Positions 33,723 through 42,232 of a stretch of 64,000 bases of DNA are shown piece after piece (positions within the stretch are counted from its first letter, which is position 1; each line of letters starts with the position of its first letter). This stretch comes from Streptomyces pactum. GTDB lineage: Bacteria; Actinomycetota; Actinomycetes; Streptomycetales; Streptomycetaceae. The position numbers and the translations under genes are program-made. The stretch lies in the NCBI RefSeq assembly GCF_016031615.1, contig NZ_JACYXC010000002.1, positions 310,001-374,000 of the forward strand. The letters are read 5' to 3'. A model generated the notes under the pieces. That model had not been told where the DNA came from. It made no database searches and saw only the letters and a list, made by a program, of their open reading frames with translations.

Positions 33723-34673
33723 TCAGGGGCGTCCGTCGTCCCAGCGTCCGGGATCGTCCTCCAGCATGCCGCGGTCCCACCGGGCGTTGTCCGCCGCCGC
33801 CTCGTAGGTGGTCTGCAGGAACTCCATCAGCATCCGGTCCGGGTCGCCGGCCGTGCGGACCGCCTCGTAGGGCAGCAGGTACTGCCGGAGGTCCTGGCTG
33901 TAGCGGGCCTGCCCCGCCGGGCGGACGGGATGGTCGGCGAAGCCCTCGGGTTCGGGGTAGGCGTACGCGTAGAACGCGCCCTCCTCGCCCCCGCCGGGCC
34001 AGAAGCCGCAGCTGCTCAGCTCGCGGGAGTAGCCCTCCACCATCACCCAGTCGCCGCAGTTCGGGGCGCCCCCGGGATGCGCGGGGGCGGGCCGCCCCGA
34101 GAAGCGGGTGCAGGCCAGGTCCATGGCGCCCCAGAAGTAGTGCACCGGGCTGACCTTGCCGATGAAGTGCGACCGGAACCGGCCCAGCACCCGGTCGGCC
34201 TGGAGCAGCTGCCGCCAGAACAGCTGCGCCGCCCCTGCGTCGTAGGAGCAGTGCTGGAAGTCCTCGGCGAAGGGGATTGCCGGCTCCACCTCGTTGGGGC
34301 GCGGCCGGATCGGTGCCTCGATGTCCAGCTCCGCCAAGGCGCGCATCGTCTCCTGGTGGAACCGGGCCACCGGCTTCGGCTCCAGGGAGACCCGGCGGCC
34401 GGTCCCGTCACTGCTGCGGATGACCAGGTCGTGGTCGATGAAGTCGAACTCGATGTCGAACGCCCGGGTCCCGTACGGGATGGCCGAGGTGGTCAGGCCG
34501 CGCGGGCTGACGTACAGGGTGACCTGCCACCAGTGGTTCACCATGGGCGCGTGCGCCAGACGGATCTTGCCGATGATCTGGGTCCACATGTGCAGCGTGT
34601 CCCGGGTCTCGGTCCAGTCCTCCACCCGCAGGCGCGGCCAGGCGGATCCGGTGCCGGAGCTGTGCGCGTTCAC
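33723..34673 (-). CDS. DUF5996-family protein
   Basis: A 316-residue soluble protein. WPRLRVEDWTETRDTLHMWTQIIGKIRLA and HFFWGAMDLACTRFSGRPAP-type segments (here HYFWGAMDLACTRFSGR) match the DUF5996 family, whose role is unknown. The aromatic-rich core (MVNHWWQVTLYVSPRGL) suggests a beta-rich ligand pocket. The GTG at 34673 follows AGGAGG at normal spacing. It lies 25 bases after the FMN-reductase-like gene on the same strand, so the two are probably co-transcribed and may act together in redox chemistry. Confidence 0.85.
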   Translation of the reverse strand: MNAHSSGTGSAWPRLRVEDWTETRDTLHMWTQIIGKIRLAHAPMVNHWWQVTLYVSPRGLTTSAIPYGTRAFDIEFDFIDHDLVIRSSDGTGRRVSLEPKPVARFHQETMRALAELDIEAPIRPRPNEVEPAIPFAEDFQHCSYDAGAAQLFWRQLLQADRVLGRFRSHFIGKVSPVHYFWGAMDLACTRFSGRPAPAHPGGAPNCGDWVMVEGYSRELSSCGFWPGGGEEGAFYAYAYPEPEGFADHPVRPAGQARYSQDLRQYLLPYEAVRTAGDPDRMLMEFLQTTYEAAADNARWDRGMLEDDPGRWDDGRP

Positions 34674-34698
34674 CCGTGGTGCCTCCTGTGCCGGCGGG

Positions 34699-35424
34699 TC
34701 ATCGGTGTTCGGGGTTGGGCAGGTGCGGTCGGCAGCCGGCGTCCCATTCGGTGCGCAGGTTGCCCTCGGCGGGGATGCCGCCGGCCCGCTTGAGCAGGGC
34801 GGCCAGGTGGAGCAGGTTGTACGTCATGAAGGTGGTGTTGCGGTTGGTGAAGTCGTTCTCCGGGCCGCCGGAGCCGGGGTCGAGGTAGGAGGGGCCGGGC
34901 CCGGCCTCACCGATCCACCCCGCGTCGGCCTGCGGCGGGATGGTGAACCCCAGGTGCTGGAGGCTGTACAGGACGTTCATCGCGCAGTGCTTGACGCCGT
35001 CCTCGTTGCCCGTGATCAGGCAGCCGCCGACCCGGCCGTAATAGGCGTACTGCCCGGCGTCGTTGAGCAGGCTGGAACACGCGTACAGCCGCTCGATCAC
35101 CCGCTTCATCACCGAACTGTTGTCACCCAGCCAGATCGGGCCGCACAGCACCAGGATGTCGGCGGCCATGATCCGCTCGTACAGGTGCGGCCAGGCGTCG
35201 CTCGCCCAGCCGTGCTCGGTCATGTCCGGCCACACGCCGGTGGCGATGTCGTGATCGACGGCCCGGACCACCTCGACCTCCACGCCGAGCCCGCGCATGA
35301 TGCCGCTGCTGAGGTCGATCAGCCCACCGGTGTTGCTGGTCTCGGGGGACCGTTTGAGCGTCGCGTTGACGAACATCGCGCGCAGTCCGCCGAACCGGGA
35401 CCCACCGGTCTCCGGCCCGCTCAT
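34699..35424 (-). CDS. NADPH-dependent FMN reductase / flavodoxin-like protein
   Basis: A 241-residue flavodoxin-fold protein. MFVNATLKRSPETSNTGGLI is the phosphate loop of the FMN site; VLCGPIWLGDNSSVMKRVIERL and GKVGGCLITGNEDG-type (here GRVGGCLITGNEDG) strands follow. It likely carries or reduces FMN using NAD(P)H. The ATG at 35424 is used; the frame upstream has no support. It forms a two-gene unit with the DUF5996 gene. Confidence 0.82.
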   Translation of the reverse strand: MSGPETGGSRFGGLRAMFVNATLKRSPETSNTGGLIDLSSGIMRGLGVEVEVVRAVDHDIATGVWPDMTEHGWASDAWPHLYERIMAADILVLCGPIWLGDNSSVMKRVIERLYACSSLLNDAGQYAYYGRVGGCLITGNEDGVKHCAMNVLYSLQHLGFTIPPQADAGWIGEAGPGPSYLDPGSGGPENDFTNRNTTFMTYNLLHLAALLKRAGGIPAEGNLRTEWDAGCRPHLPNPEHR

Positions 35425-35751
35425 CCGCGCCCGCCCGCCGGCCGCGTCCGCCGGGGCACGGCGCCCGCGCCCGCGGACCGGCACGCCGCCACCGTCCGCC
35501 CGCCGCCGGTACCGCCCGTCACCCTCATCGCCCTCTCCTTCCTCCGGCCGCCCCCGCCCGGCGCTTGCGCGCCGGCGCTGCCCAGCATGCACCCGGCCCC
35601 CGGCGTTCCCCGGGCAGGCCGCGCCCGGCGCGCGCGGCTGTCACCCCAGCCGCCGGGCCGGGATACGCCGGCCGCCCGTCCCCGGCCGTTCCGGGCCGCA
35701 CCCCGGGACGGGCGGACGGGCGGCCGGGCCGAGGGGGCCGGAGAACGGACC
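35425..35751. other. Non-coding region upstream of the FMN reductase-like gene
   Basis: No supported gene. Many short frames exist on both strands but are arginine/proline-rich shadows. It must contain the promoter of the FMN-reductase/DUF5996 unit. Confidence 0.4.
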
Positions 35752-35797
35752 GGCCCGTCCCGGCCGCCGCACGGGCGGCCGGCGGCCGGGACGGGCC
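35752..35797 (-). terminator. Strong terminator of the MMPL gene
   Basis: The 17-base arm GGCCCGTCCCGGCCGCC (35752-35768) is exactly complementary to 35781-35797, with a 12-base loop, 19 bases beyond the MMPL stop. Confidence 0.65.
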
Positions 35798-35815
35798 CGG
35801 GACCGCGCCGGGACG

Positions 35816-38104
35816 TCACTCCGGCCGGACGGCGGGCACCTCCGCCGGTGCCGCCGCGGCGGGCGGCCGGGCGGCCCCACCGGTGGGCACGGCACCCGGC
35901 AGCCGGCGCAGCCGGCGGGGGAGGTACCAGTTCCGCTCACCCAGCAGCACCATCACCGCCGGCAGCAGCACGCCGCGGATGACGGTGGCGTCGATGAGCA
36001 CCGCCACCGCCAGGCCGAGGCCCATCTGCTTCATGCTCTGCATCGACAGCGTGCCGAAGACCGCGAAGACGCCGACCATGATGACCGCCGCGCTGGTGAC
36101 CACACCGGCGGTGGTGACGACGCCGTGCACGACCGCGTCGCGGGTGGTGCGCCCGGCCAGCCGCGCCTCCCGGATCCGGGACACCACGAACACGTGGTAG
36201 TCCGTACTCAGCCCGAAGAGGATGACGAACAGGAACAGCGGCAGCCAGGACACCACCGCGCCCACCCCGTGGGCGCCCACCAGGCCGGCGCCCCAGCCGT
36301 GCTGGAAGACGGCGGTGAGGATGCCGTACGCGGCGCCGGCCGACAGCAGGTTGAGGACGACCGCGGTCAGGGCGATCACCGGGGAACGGAAGAACACCAG
36401 CATCAGCAGGAACGCGAGGACCACGACGAAGGCGAAGACCGGCGGCACGGCGGAGCCGATCGCGTCGGTGAAGTCCACCGAGGCGGCGGTGGAGCCGCCG
36501 ATCGGGGCCTCCACCACCCCCTCGGCCCGGTCCAGCGTCGCCGGCCGCACCTCGTCCCGCAGGATCTCCAGGCTCCGCTCGCTCCGCTTCTCGTCCGGGC
36601 CGCCGGCCAGCGGCACCTCCAGCACGGCCAGGTTCTGGCGCGGGTGCACCGTGACCTCCACCGGCCCGCCGGAGGCGCCCTCCGCCACCGCCCGGTCGCC
36701 GAACCCGGCGATGGCGGCCCGCACCGGTGCGGCACCGATGTCGTCCGCCCGCACCACCACCTCGGCGCGGTCCGAACCACCGGGGAACGCCTCGTTCATC
36801 CGCTCGTACGTCGCCGCGACGGGAACCGAACCGCCCAGCTCCTGCCGCGGCGTCAGCTCGGCGGTCCGCATCCCGGCGGCGGGCAACGCCAGCAGGAGCA
36901 GCGCGCCGCCGGCCAGCACCACGGACAGCCCGGGCCGCCGCAGCACCCGGCGGAGCACCGCGCCCCATATCCGGCTGCTCCGCGCACCACCGCGCCCCCG
37001 GCGGCCCCGGCCGCCGCGGAGGAGCCGGTCCCCCGGGCGCGGCAGCCGGCCCTTCTCCACCCGGTCGCCGAGCAGCGACAGCAGGGCCGGCAGCACGGTG
37101 ACCGAGCCGGTCATCGCGACCGCCACCACCATCAGGGTGGCCAGGCCCATCGCCTTGAAGTCGGCCACGCCGGTGAGGAACATGCCGCCCATCGCCACGA
37201 TCACGGTGAAGCCGGAGACCAGCACGGCGTGCCCGGAGGTGGCCGCCGCGATCCGCAGCGCCGTGGCCGCGTCCCGCCCGGCGGCCCGCTCCTCGCGCTC
37301 CCGCCGCAGGTAGAACAGGCAGTAGTCGACGCCCACGGCCAGCCCGACCAGCAGCATCACCGAGTTCGCGACGTCACTCATGGGCACCAGGTGGCTGACC
37401 GCGGCCACCAGCCCGGTGGTCGCCAGGAAGGCGCTCAGCGCCAGCGCCACCGGCAGCAGGGCGGCGACCACCGCCCCGAACACCACCAGCAGGATGCCGA
37501 ACGCCAGCGGCAGCGCGGAGAACTCCGCCCTGGCCAGGTCGTCGCCGTACGCCTCGTCCATCGCCCGGCCCGCGCTGGCGTCCCCGAACTGCTCCACGCG
37601 CTGGTCCGGATGCCGGTCCGCGACCTCGGCGACGGCGTCCAGCACCGGGCCGACCCGGTCGTCGGCCCGCTCGGGGTCGCCGCGCACGTCGAACCGCACC
37701 AGCGCCGACCGTCCGTCGGCGGACAGGGCGCCGGAGGCGTAGGGCGAGGTCACCCCGGACGCCAGGCCGGTGCCGCGCACCGCGTCCACCACCGCGTCCA
37801 CCGTGCCGCGGAACTCCGGGTCGCCGGTGCCCGCGCCGTCCGGACTCCGTGCCTGGACCAGGACGGCCTCACCGGCCGGATGCTCCAGGCCGGCGCCCTC
37901 CAGGAGCCGGGACACCCGCCGGCTCTCGCCCGGCACCTCCTCGCTCTCCTTCACGTCCACCCGGCCGCTCGTCGCCCCCACGGCGAGGGCCAGGACGACG
38001 AACACCAGCCAGCCCCCCACCGCCGCCCACGGGTGCCGTGCGCTCCAGGCACCGGCCCGCGCGGCAAGGCCCCGGGTGCTCCGCGGTCGCTCTCGGTCTG
38101 TCAT
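35816..38104 (-). CDS. MMPL-family RND exporter
   Basis: A 762-residue membrane transporter with the MMPL plan: helix 1 (WAAVGGWLVFVVLALAVGA), a large extracytoplasmic loop, helices 2-6 (LGVDYCLF-like motif seen as VGVDYCLFYLRR), then a second half with LFGLSTDYHVFVVSRIRE, the matching RND motif. Such proteins export lipids, siderophores or drugs, driven by protons. The ATG at 38104 follows GAAGGGG. It is transcribed alone and ends in a strong terminator. The substrate is unknown. Confidence 0.9.
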   Translation of the reverse strand: MTDRERPRSTRGLAARAGAWSARHPWAAVGGWLVFVVLALAVGATSGRVDVKESEEVPGESRRVSRLLEGAGLEHPAGEAVLVQARSPDGAGTGDPEFRGTVDAVVDAVRGTGLASGVTSPYASGALSADGRSALVRFDVRGDPERADDRVGPVLDAVAEVADRHPDQRVEQFGDASAGRAMDEAYGDDLARAEFSALPLAFGILLVVFGAVVAALLPVALALSAFLATTGLVAAVSHLVPMSDVANSVMLLVGLAVGVDYCLFYLRREREERAAGRDAATALRIAAATSGHAVLVSGFTVIVAMGGMFLTGVADFKAMGLATLMVVAVAMTGSVTVLPALLSLLGDRVEKGRLPRPGDRLLRGGRGRRGRGGARSSRIWGAVLRRVLRRPGLSVVLAGGALLLLALPAAGMRTAELTPRQELGGSVPVAATYERMNEAFPGGSDRAEVVVRADDIGAAPVRAAIAGFGDRAVAEGASGGPVEVTVHPRQNLAVLEVPLAGGPDEKRSERSLEILRDEVRPATLDRAEGVVEAPIGGSTAASVDFTDAIGSAVPPVFAFVVVLAFLLMLVFFRSPVIALTAVVLNLLSAGAAYGILTAVFQHGWGAGLVGAHGVGAVVSWLPLFLFVILFGLSTDYHVFVVSRIREARLAGRTTRDAVVHGVVTTAGVVTSAAVIMVGVFAVFGTLSMQSMKQMGLGLAVAVLIDATVIRGVLLPAVMVLLGERNWYLPRRLRRLPGAVPTGGAARPPAAAAPAEVPAVRPE

Positions 38105-38646
38105 GGCCGCCCCTTCGGGTCCGCGGCGGCGGCCTGCCCGCCGCCTCACTCCCGACCGTAGGCGCGGGGCCGCGGCGGGCCATCGTCCCGGCCGGTGAAC
38201 CCGGCGGGCGGCCCGCTCCGTCGAAGGATGCAGGCGACGGTCCTGCTCAGGGCCCCCTCCCGCGAGGTACCGGGGCTCGGGGCCACTCGCAGCGGTGCCC
38301 GTGGCCGCGGCGGCCCGCCGCGGGCGGGGGCGCGGCCGGCCTCGGTCCCGTGAGCCGGTACGCCCCGGCCGGCGCCCGCTTCCGGCACCGGCCCGTCCAC
38401 CCGGCCCGGCGCCGGTGCGGCAGGTCCCGCGGGGCCGCGGCGGGCCGGCCCGCCGCCGGCGGGTACCGGTGTACGCCGTGCCGCCGCGCCGGGCGGGCGT
38501 GGACCGTTGCGGCCGGCCCGTGCCACGGACCGCGGCGGCGGCCCGGAGCCGGACCGGCGCGTCACGAGCTGCGGACGGGCGGGGCCGGTACGTCACGGAC
38601 GGCGGACGGGCGCGGGGTGCCGCCGGCCGCCGGACGGTACGGCCGC
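38105..38646. other. Non-coding region upstream of the MMPL gene
   Basis: About 540 bases with no credible gene; frames on both strands are low-complexity. It holds the MMPL promoter and, at its far end, the hairpins after the merR gene. Confidence 0.4.
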
Positions 38647-38714
38647 GGGGCGCCACTGGCCTTCGCGGTGGTCCCGTCGCGGGGCACCACCGGCCTTCGC
38701 GGTGGTCCCGCCGC
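38647..38714. repeat. 34-base tandem duplication with hairpins after the merR gene
   Basis: Two adjoining 34-base units (38647-38680 and 38681-38714) share the core GGCCTTCGCGGTGGTCCCG. In the second, CCACCG and CGGTGG can form a stem, and the first forms a weaker copy. They start 2 bases after the merR stop on the minus strand, so they may act as a double terminator. Confidence 0.75.
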
Positions 38715-38716
38715 GG

Positions 38717-39115
38717 CTAACCGTGACCGGACGGAGCGTTCCGCTCCAGGCGGGCGTCCAGGGTGGCGGCGAAGTCCTCGGCGCGGGCCAGCTGGATTCG
38801 CAACTTCGCCACCTGCTCGGTGGCGGCCCGCTGGTAGTCCCGCACCCGTTCCAGCAGGGCTTCCCGCTCGCCGGCGTCGAGGCCGGTACCGGTGTCGAGG
38901 CGGTCGGTGGCGTCCAGCAGGTCGCGCATCTGGTCCAGGGTGAAGCCCAGCGGCTTCATACGCCGGATCACCATGAGCCGCGCGACATCCGCCTCGGAGT
39001 AGAGACGGAAGCCGCCCCGGGAACGGGCGGACGGCACCACCAGTCCGGTCTCCTCGTAGTGCCGGATGGTGCGCAGGGACAGCTCCGTGCGCGCGGCGAC
39101 CTCGCCGATCTGCAT
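38717..39115 (-). CDS. MerR-family regulator
   Basis: A 132-residue regulator. The N-terminal winged helix is QIGEVAARTELSLRTIRHYE, followed by the wing RGGFRLYSEADVARLMVIR and a long dimerisation helix (EREALLERVRDYQRAATEQV). No cysteine cluster for metal binding is seen, so it likely senses an organic signal or redox state. ATG at 39115 and GTG at 39130 are both possible starts; the GTG has GAGG upstream. It diverges from a SulP transporter gene, and a MerR-type dyad lies between, so it probably controls that gene. Confidence 0.87.
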   Translation of the reverse strand: MQIGEVAARTELSLRTIRHYEETGLVVPSARSRGGFRLYSEADVARLMVIRRMKPLGFTLDQMRDLLDATDRLDTGTGLDAGEREALLERVRDYQRAATEQVAKLRIQLARAEDFAATLDARLERNAPSGHG

Positions 39116-39192
39116 GTGCTTGCCGTCCACGCCCGTGATCCTCAGACCCTTCTCGTCGTGCGTCGAGGCCCGGGTGGGCGCCGCCGCTCCCC

Positions 39193-39213
39193 ACTCTAAC
39201 GTTGGGGTAGAGT
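39193..39213. promoter_or_regulatory. MerR-type operator ACTCTA-N9-TAGAGT
   Basis: A perfect six-base inverted repeat with a 9-base centre in the gap between divergent merR and sulP genes. MerR-type factors bind such dyads inside long promoter spacers. The 39131-39483 gap contains nothing else that I can support. Confidence 0.6.
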
Positions 39214-39483
39214 CGCTGGTGGTGAGGGTGGCGCGCCCGGCGCTCCCTCGTCGCCGCGCCGGGGCCGACGGTGCCCCCGGTGACAGTCCGGTTCCGGCAG
39301 GAGAGAAGCGTGCGCGAGCCCATGACGCCCGGCGCCGCCGCCTCCCCGCCGTGACACCTCGCCGCCGGGCGTGAGGCCGGACGCGCTGTCGCGTGCCCGG
39401 CTCCGCCGCGACGTCCCCGCTCCACACTCCGTGGGGCCGCCCGTCCGTCCGCCTCTTCCCGCACACCCCGGCCTGCCGCAGGG

Positions 39484-41022
39484 GTGTGCCCGAGCACGAC
39501 AGGTCCGTCCCCTTTGCCATCCGCTGCTCCCACCGTGTCCCCGGCCGCGCGTCTGCGTGGCCTGATGCCCGACTGGATCGCCGACCCGAAGACCTGGCGC
39601 ACCGAGGCGCTGGCCGGCCTCGTGGTGGCCCTGGCGCTGATTCCCGAGGCGATCTCGTTCTCGGTCATCGCCGGTGTCGATCCGGCCGTCGGGCTGTTCA
39701 CCTCCGTGACGATGGCCGTCACCATCTCCGTCGTCGGCGGGCGGCGGGCGATGATCTCCGCCGCCACCGGCGCGGTCGCCCTCGTCATCGCCCCGCTCAA
39801 CCGCGAGCACGGCCTCGGTCACCTCATCGCCGCGGTCCTCCTCGCCGGCGTCTTCCAGATCGTCCTGGCCGTCCTGGGGGTGGCCAGACTGATGCGGTTC
39901 ATCCCCCGCTCGGTCATGGTCGGCTTCGTCAACGCGCTGGCCATCCTGGTCTTCATGGCCCAGGTCCCCGAGATGCGCGACGTCCCCTGGGCCGTCTACC
40001 CGCTGATCGCCGGCGGTCTGGTCCTGCTGGTGTTCTTCCCGAAGATCACCACCGCCGTCCCGGCCCCGCTCGTCTCGATCGTCATCCTCACCGTCATCAC
40101 GGTGGCGGCCGGTATCGCGGTGCCCACCGTGGGGGACAAGGGCGAGCTGCCGTCCGCGCTGCCGGTGCCGGGGCTGCCGGACGTGCCGTTCACCCTCGAC
40201 ACGCTGACGACGGTGGCCCCGTACGCCTTCGCCATGGCGCTGGTCGGCCTGATGGAGTCGCTGCTGACGGCCAAGCTCATCGACGACATCACCGACACCC
40301 GCTCCAGCAAGACCCGGGAGTCCGTGGGCCAGGGCATCGCGAACATCGTCACCGGCCTCCTCGGCGGCATGGGCGGCTGCGCCGTGATCGGCCAGACGAT
40401 GATCAACGTGAAGGTCTCGGGCGCCCGGACCCGCCTCTCGACCTTCCTCGCCGGCGCGTTCCTGCTGGTGCTGTGCATCGTCTTCGGCCCGGTCGTCTCG
40501 GACATCCCGATGGCCGCCCTCGTCGCCGTCATGATCATGGTGTCGGTCGCGGCCTTCGACTGGCACTCCATCGCGCCGAAGACCCTCCGGCGGATGCCCG
40601 CCGGGGAGATTGCCGTCATGGTGATCACCGTCGTCTGCGTGGTCGTCACCCACAACCTCGCCGTCGGCGTCGTCGCCGGCTCGGTCGCCGCCATGGTCGT
40701 CTTCGCCCGGCGCGTCGCCCACCTCGCCGACGTCACCGCCGTCACCGACCCCGACGGCACCACGGTCGTCTACCGGGTCACCGGCGAGCTGTTCTTCGCC
40801 TCCTCCAACGACCTCGTCGGCCGCTTCGACTACGCCGCCGACCCGGACCGGGTCGTCATCGACCTGTCCGCCGCCCACATCTGGGACGCCTCCTCGGTCG
40901 CCGCGCTCGACGCGATCGAGACCAGGTACGCCAAGCGCGGCAAGACCGTCGAGATCACCGGCCTGAACGATCCCAGCGCCCGCCTCCACGGCAGACTCAC
41001 CGGCGAACTGTCGGGCCACTGA
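39484..41022 (+). CDS. SulP-family anion transporter with STAS domain
   Basis: A 512-residue transporter. The membrane domain begins WIADPKTWRTEALAGLVVALALIPE and shows the SulP features AISFSVIAGVDPAVGLFTS and GGMGGCAVIGQTMINVKVSG. About ten to twelve helices are visible, followed by a STAS domain near residues 420-500 (VVIDLSAAHIWDASSVAAL, with the conserved D-x-S). SulP proteins move sulphate, bicarbonate or other anions with sodium or protons. The GTG at 39484 gives the longest frame; GTG at 39535 or ATG at 39565 are possible. A strong terminator follows. Confidence 0.9.
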   Translation: MCPSTTGPSPLPSAAPTVSPAARLRGLMPDWIADPKTWRTEALAGLVVALALIPEAISFSVIAGVDPAVGLFTSVTMAVTISVVGGRRAMISAATGAVALVIAPLNREHGLGHLIAAVLLAGVFQIVLAVLGVARLMRFIPRSVMVGFVNALAILVFMAQVPEMRDVPWAVYPLIAGGLVLLVFFPKITTAVPAPLVSIVILTVITVAAGIAVPTVGDKGELPSALPVPGLPDVPFTLDTLTTVAPYAFAMALVGLMESLLTAKLIDDITDTRSSKTRESVGQGIANIVTGLLGGMGGCAVIGQTMINVKVSGARTRLSTFLAGAFLLVLCIVFGPVVSDIPMAALVAVMIMVSVAAFDWHSIAPKTLRRMPAGEIAVMVITVVCVVVTHNLAVGVVAGSVAAMVVFARRVAHLADVTAVTDPDGTTVVYRVTGELFFASSNDLVGRFDYAADPDRVVIDLSAAHIWDASSVAALDAIETRYAKRGKTVEITGLNDPSARLHGRLTGELSGH

Positions 41023-41038
41023 CCCGCACCCTCCCGGC

Positions 41039-41099
41039 ACCACCGGGTCCCCGGCCCGGCGGGACCGGACGGCCCGCGCCGGGCCGGGGACCCGGTGGT
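41039..41099 (+). terminator. Strong terminator of the SulP gene
   Basis: Two perfectly complementary 23-base arms (41039-41061 and 41077-41099) with a 15-base loop begin 17 bases after the SulP stop. The following 41100-41353 shows no gene. Confidence 0.7.
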
Positions 41100-41353
41100 C
41101 GAGCGGATGCGGCAGTCCGCCGTCGTGAAGGCTGGACGGCCGGTGTCTGCCGGGCGGCCGCCCGCCGCGCACCCCTCCCGCCGGACGCGCCCGCCCCCGG
41201 GGAGCGGGCGGGCGCCAGGGCACGGACACACCCGGCACACCCGGACCCGCGGGCGCCGGCGGCGCCCGTCACCGGCTCCGGGTGACCACGGGCCGCCGGA
41301 GCGGTCACCGCCCCGGGCGGCCAGGAGCCGCCCGGACCTCCTCCGCGGCGGCC

Positions 41354-41929
41354 CTACGCCGACTCCTCCCCGGGGCCGCGCCGGGCGGGCCCCGGGCCGG
41401 CCCCGGGCGGGCCGGTGACCAGCCGCAGCCGGAAACGGGTGTAGGTGGCGAATTCGGCGACCGGGGTGAAGCCCAGTCGCGTGAGCAGGGCGACGCTCCG
41501 GTCGTTGCCGTGGGTGACCCCGGCGAAGATGTCGGTGGCCCCCAGTTCACGCGCCGCGTACTCGTACAGAGCCGTGCACGCGGCGGTGGCGTACCCGGCG
41601 CCGACATGGGACGCACCGAGCCAGTAGCCCGTGCCGTAGCGCGGCGGGTTGACGGCGACCAGGTCGATGCGGCCGATCAGCCGCCCGTGCAGCCGGATGC
41701 CCAGCCGCAGATCCGGCCCCGGGTCCCGGGCCAGGTGCTGGTGGACCCAGGCGGCGGTGGCCTCGCTCTCCTCCCGGTGGTCACCGAAGCGGCTCAGGTG
41801 CTCCCGGTTGCCGTCCAGCAGCGCGTAATACGCGTCCGCGTCCTCACATGTCAGCTCCCGGAGGACCAGACCCGGCATGCGGGTCGGCAGCTCCGGAAGC
41901 GCCCTCGGGGGCGACGGCACGGTGGTCAC
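41354..41929 (-). CDS. GNAT-family N-acetyltransferase
   Basis: A 191-residue RimJ/RimL-like acetyltransferase. VLRELTCEDADAYYALLDGN opens the fold, GTGYWLGASHVGAGYATAAC is motif A, and VTHGNDRSVALLTRLGFTPV is motif B. The C-terminal dozen residues are Gly/Pro-rich. Starts at GTG 41929 or ATG 41878 are both possible. It is a single gene. Its gap to the VWA gene (41930-42232) holds no coding sequence. Confidence 0.82.
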   Translation of the reverse strand: MTTVPSPPRALPELPTRMPGLVLRELTCEDADAYYALLDGNREHLSRFGDHREESEATAAWVHQHLARDPGPDLRLGIRLHGRLIGRIDLVAVNPPRYGTGYWLGASHVGAGYATAACTALYEYAARELGATDIFAGVTHGNDRSVALLTRLGFTPVAEFATYTRFRLRLVTGPPGAGPGPARRGPGEESA

Positions 41930-42186
41930 GGCCGACAAACTACGCCACGGCCCCGAGGGATGATCAACAGTTTTCGCCGGCGCATGGACGGCACCGGCAT
42001 GCGGGCCGGCCGACGTCCGCCCGTGGCGCTCGTCGCGGTCGGTGTCCCGAACGCCGCGCCGGTACCCGGAGGAGCCCCGGGGCACCTCGCCCGCGGCCGG
42101 GTCGCCTGCCCGGGAGCTCGTGACCCCGCCGGGTCTTCGCCGCCCGGCGCCCCGGCCGGTCGCCCCGGGGCGCGCTCCCGGGTGCC

Positions 42187-42207
42187 CCCGCCGGCCGGGC
42201 CGGCGGG
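42187..42207 (-). terminator. Compact terminator of the VWA gene
   Basis: CCCGCCGGCC (42187-42196) and GGCCGGCGGG (42198-42207) are exact complements around one base, about 26 bases beyond the VWA stop. Confidence 0.5.
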
Positions 42208-42232
42208 CGTGGGCGTGCGGCGCCTGCCGGCG

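Noticed and set aside
35297..38161. Open frame of 954 codons on the plus strand over the MMPL gene
   Set aside because: It is the shadow of the clear MMPL transporter; its composition is Gln/His/Arg/Pro-rich without any domain.
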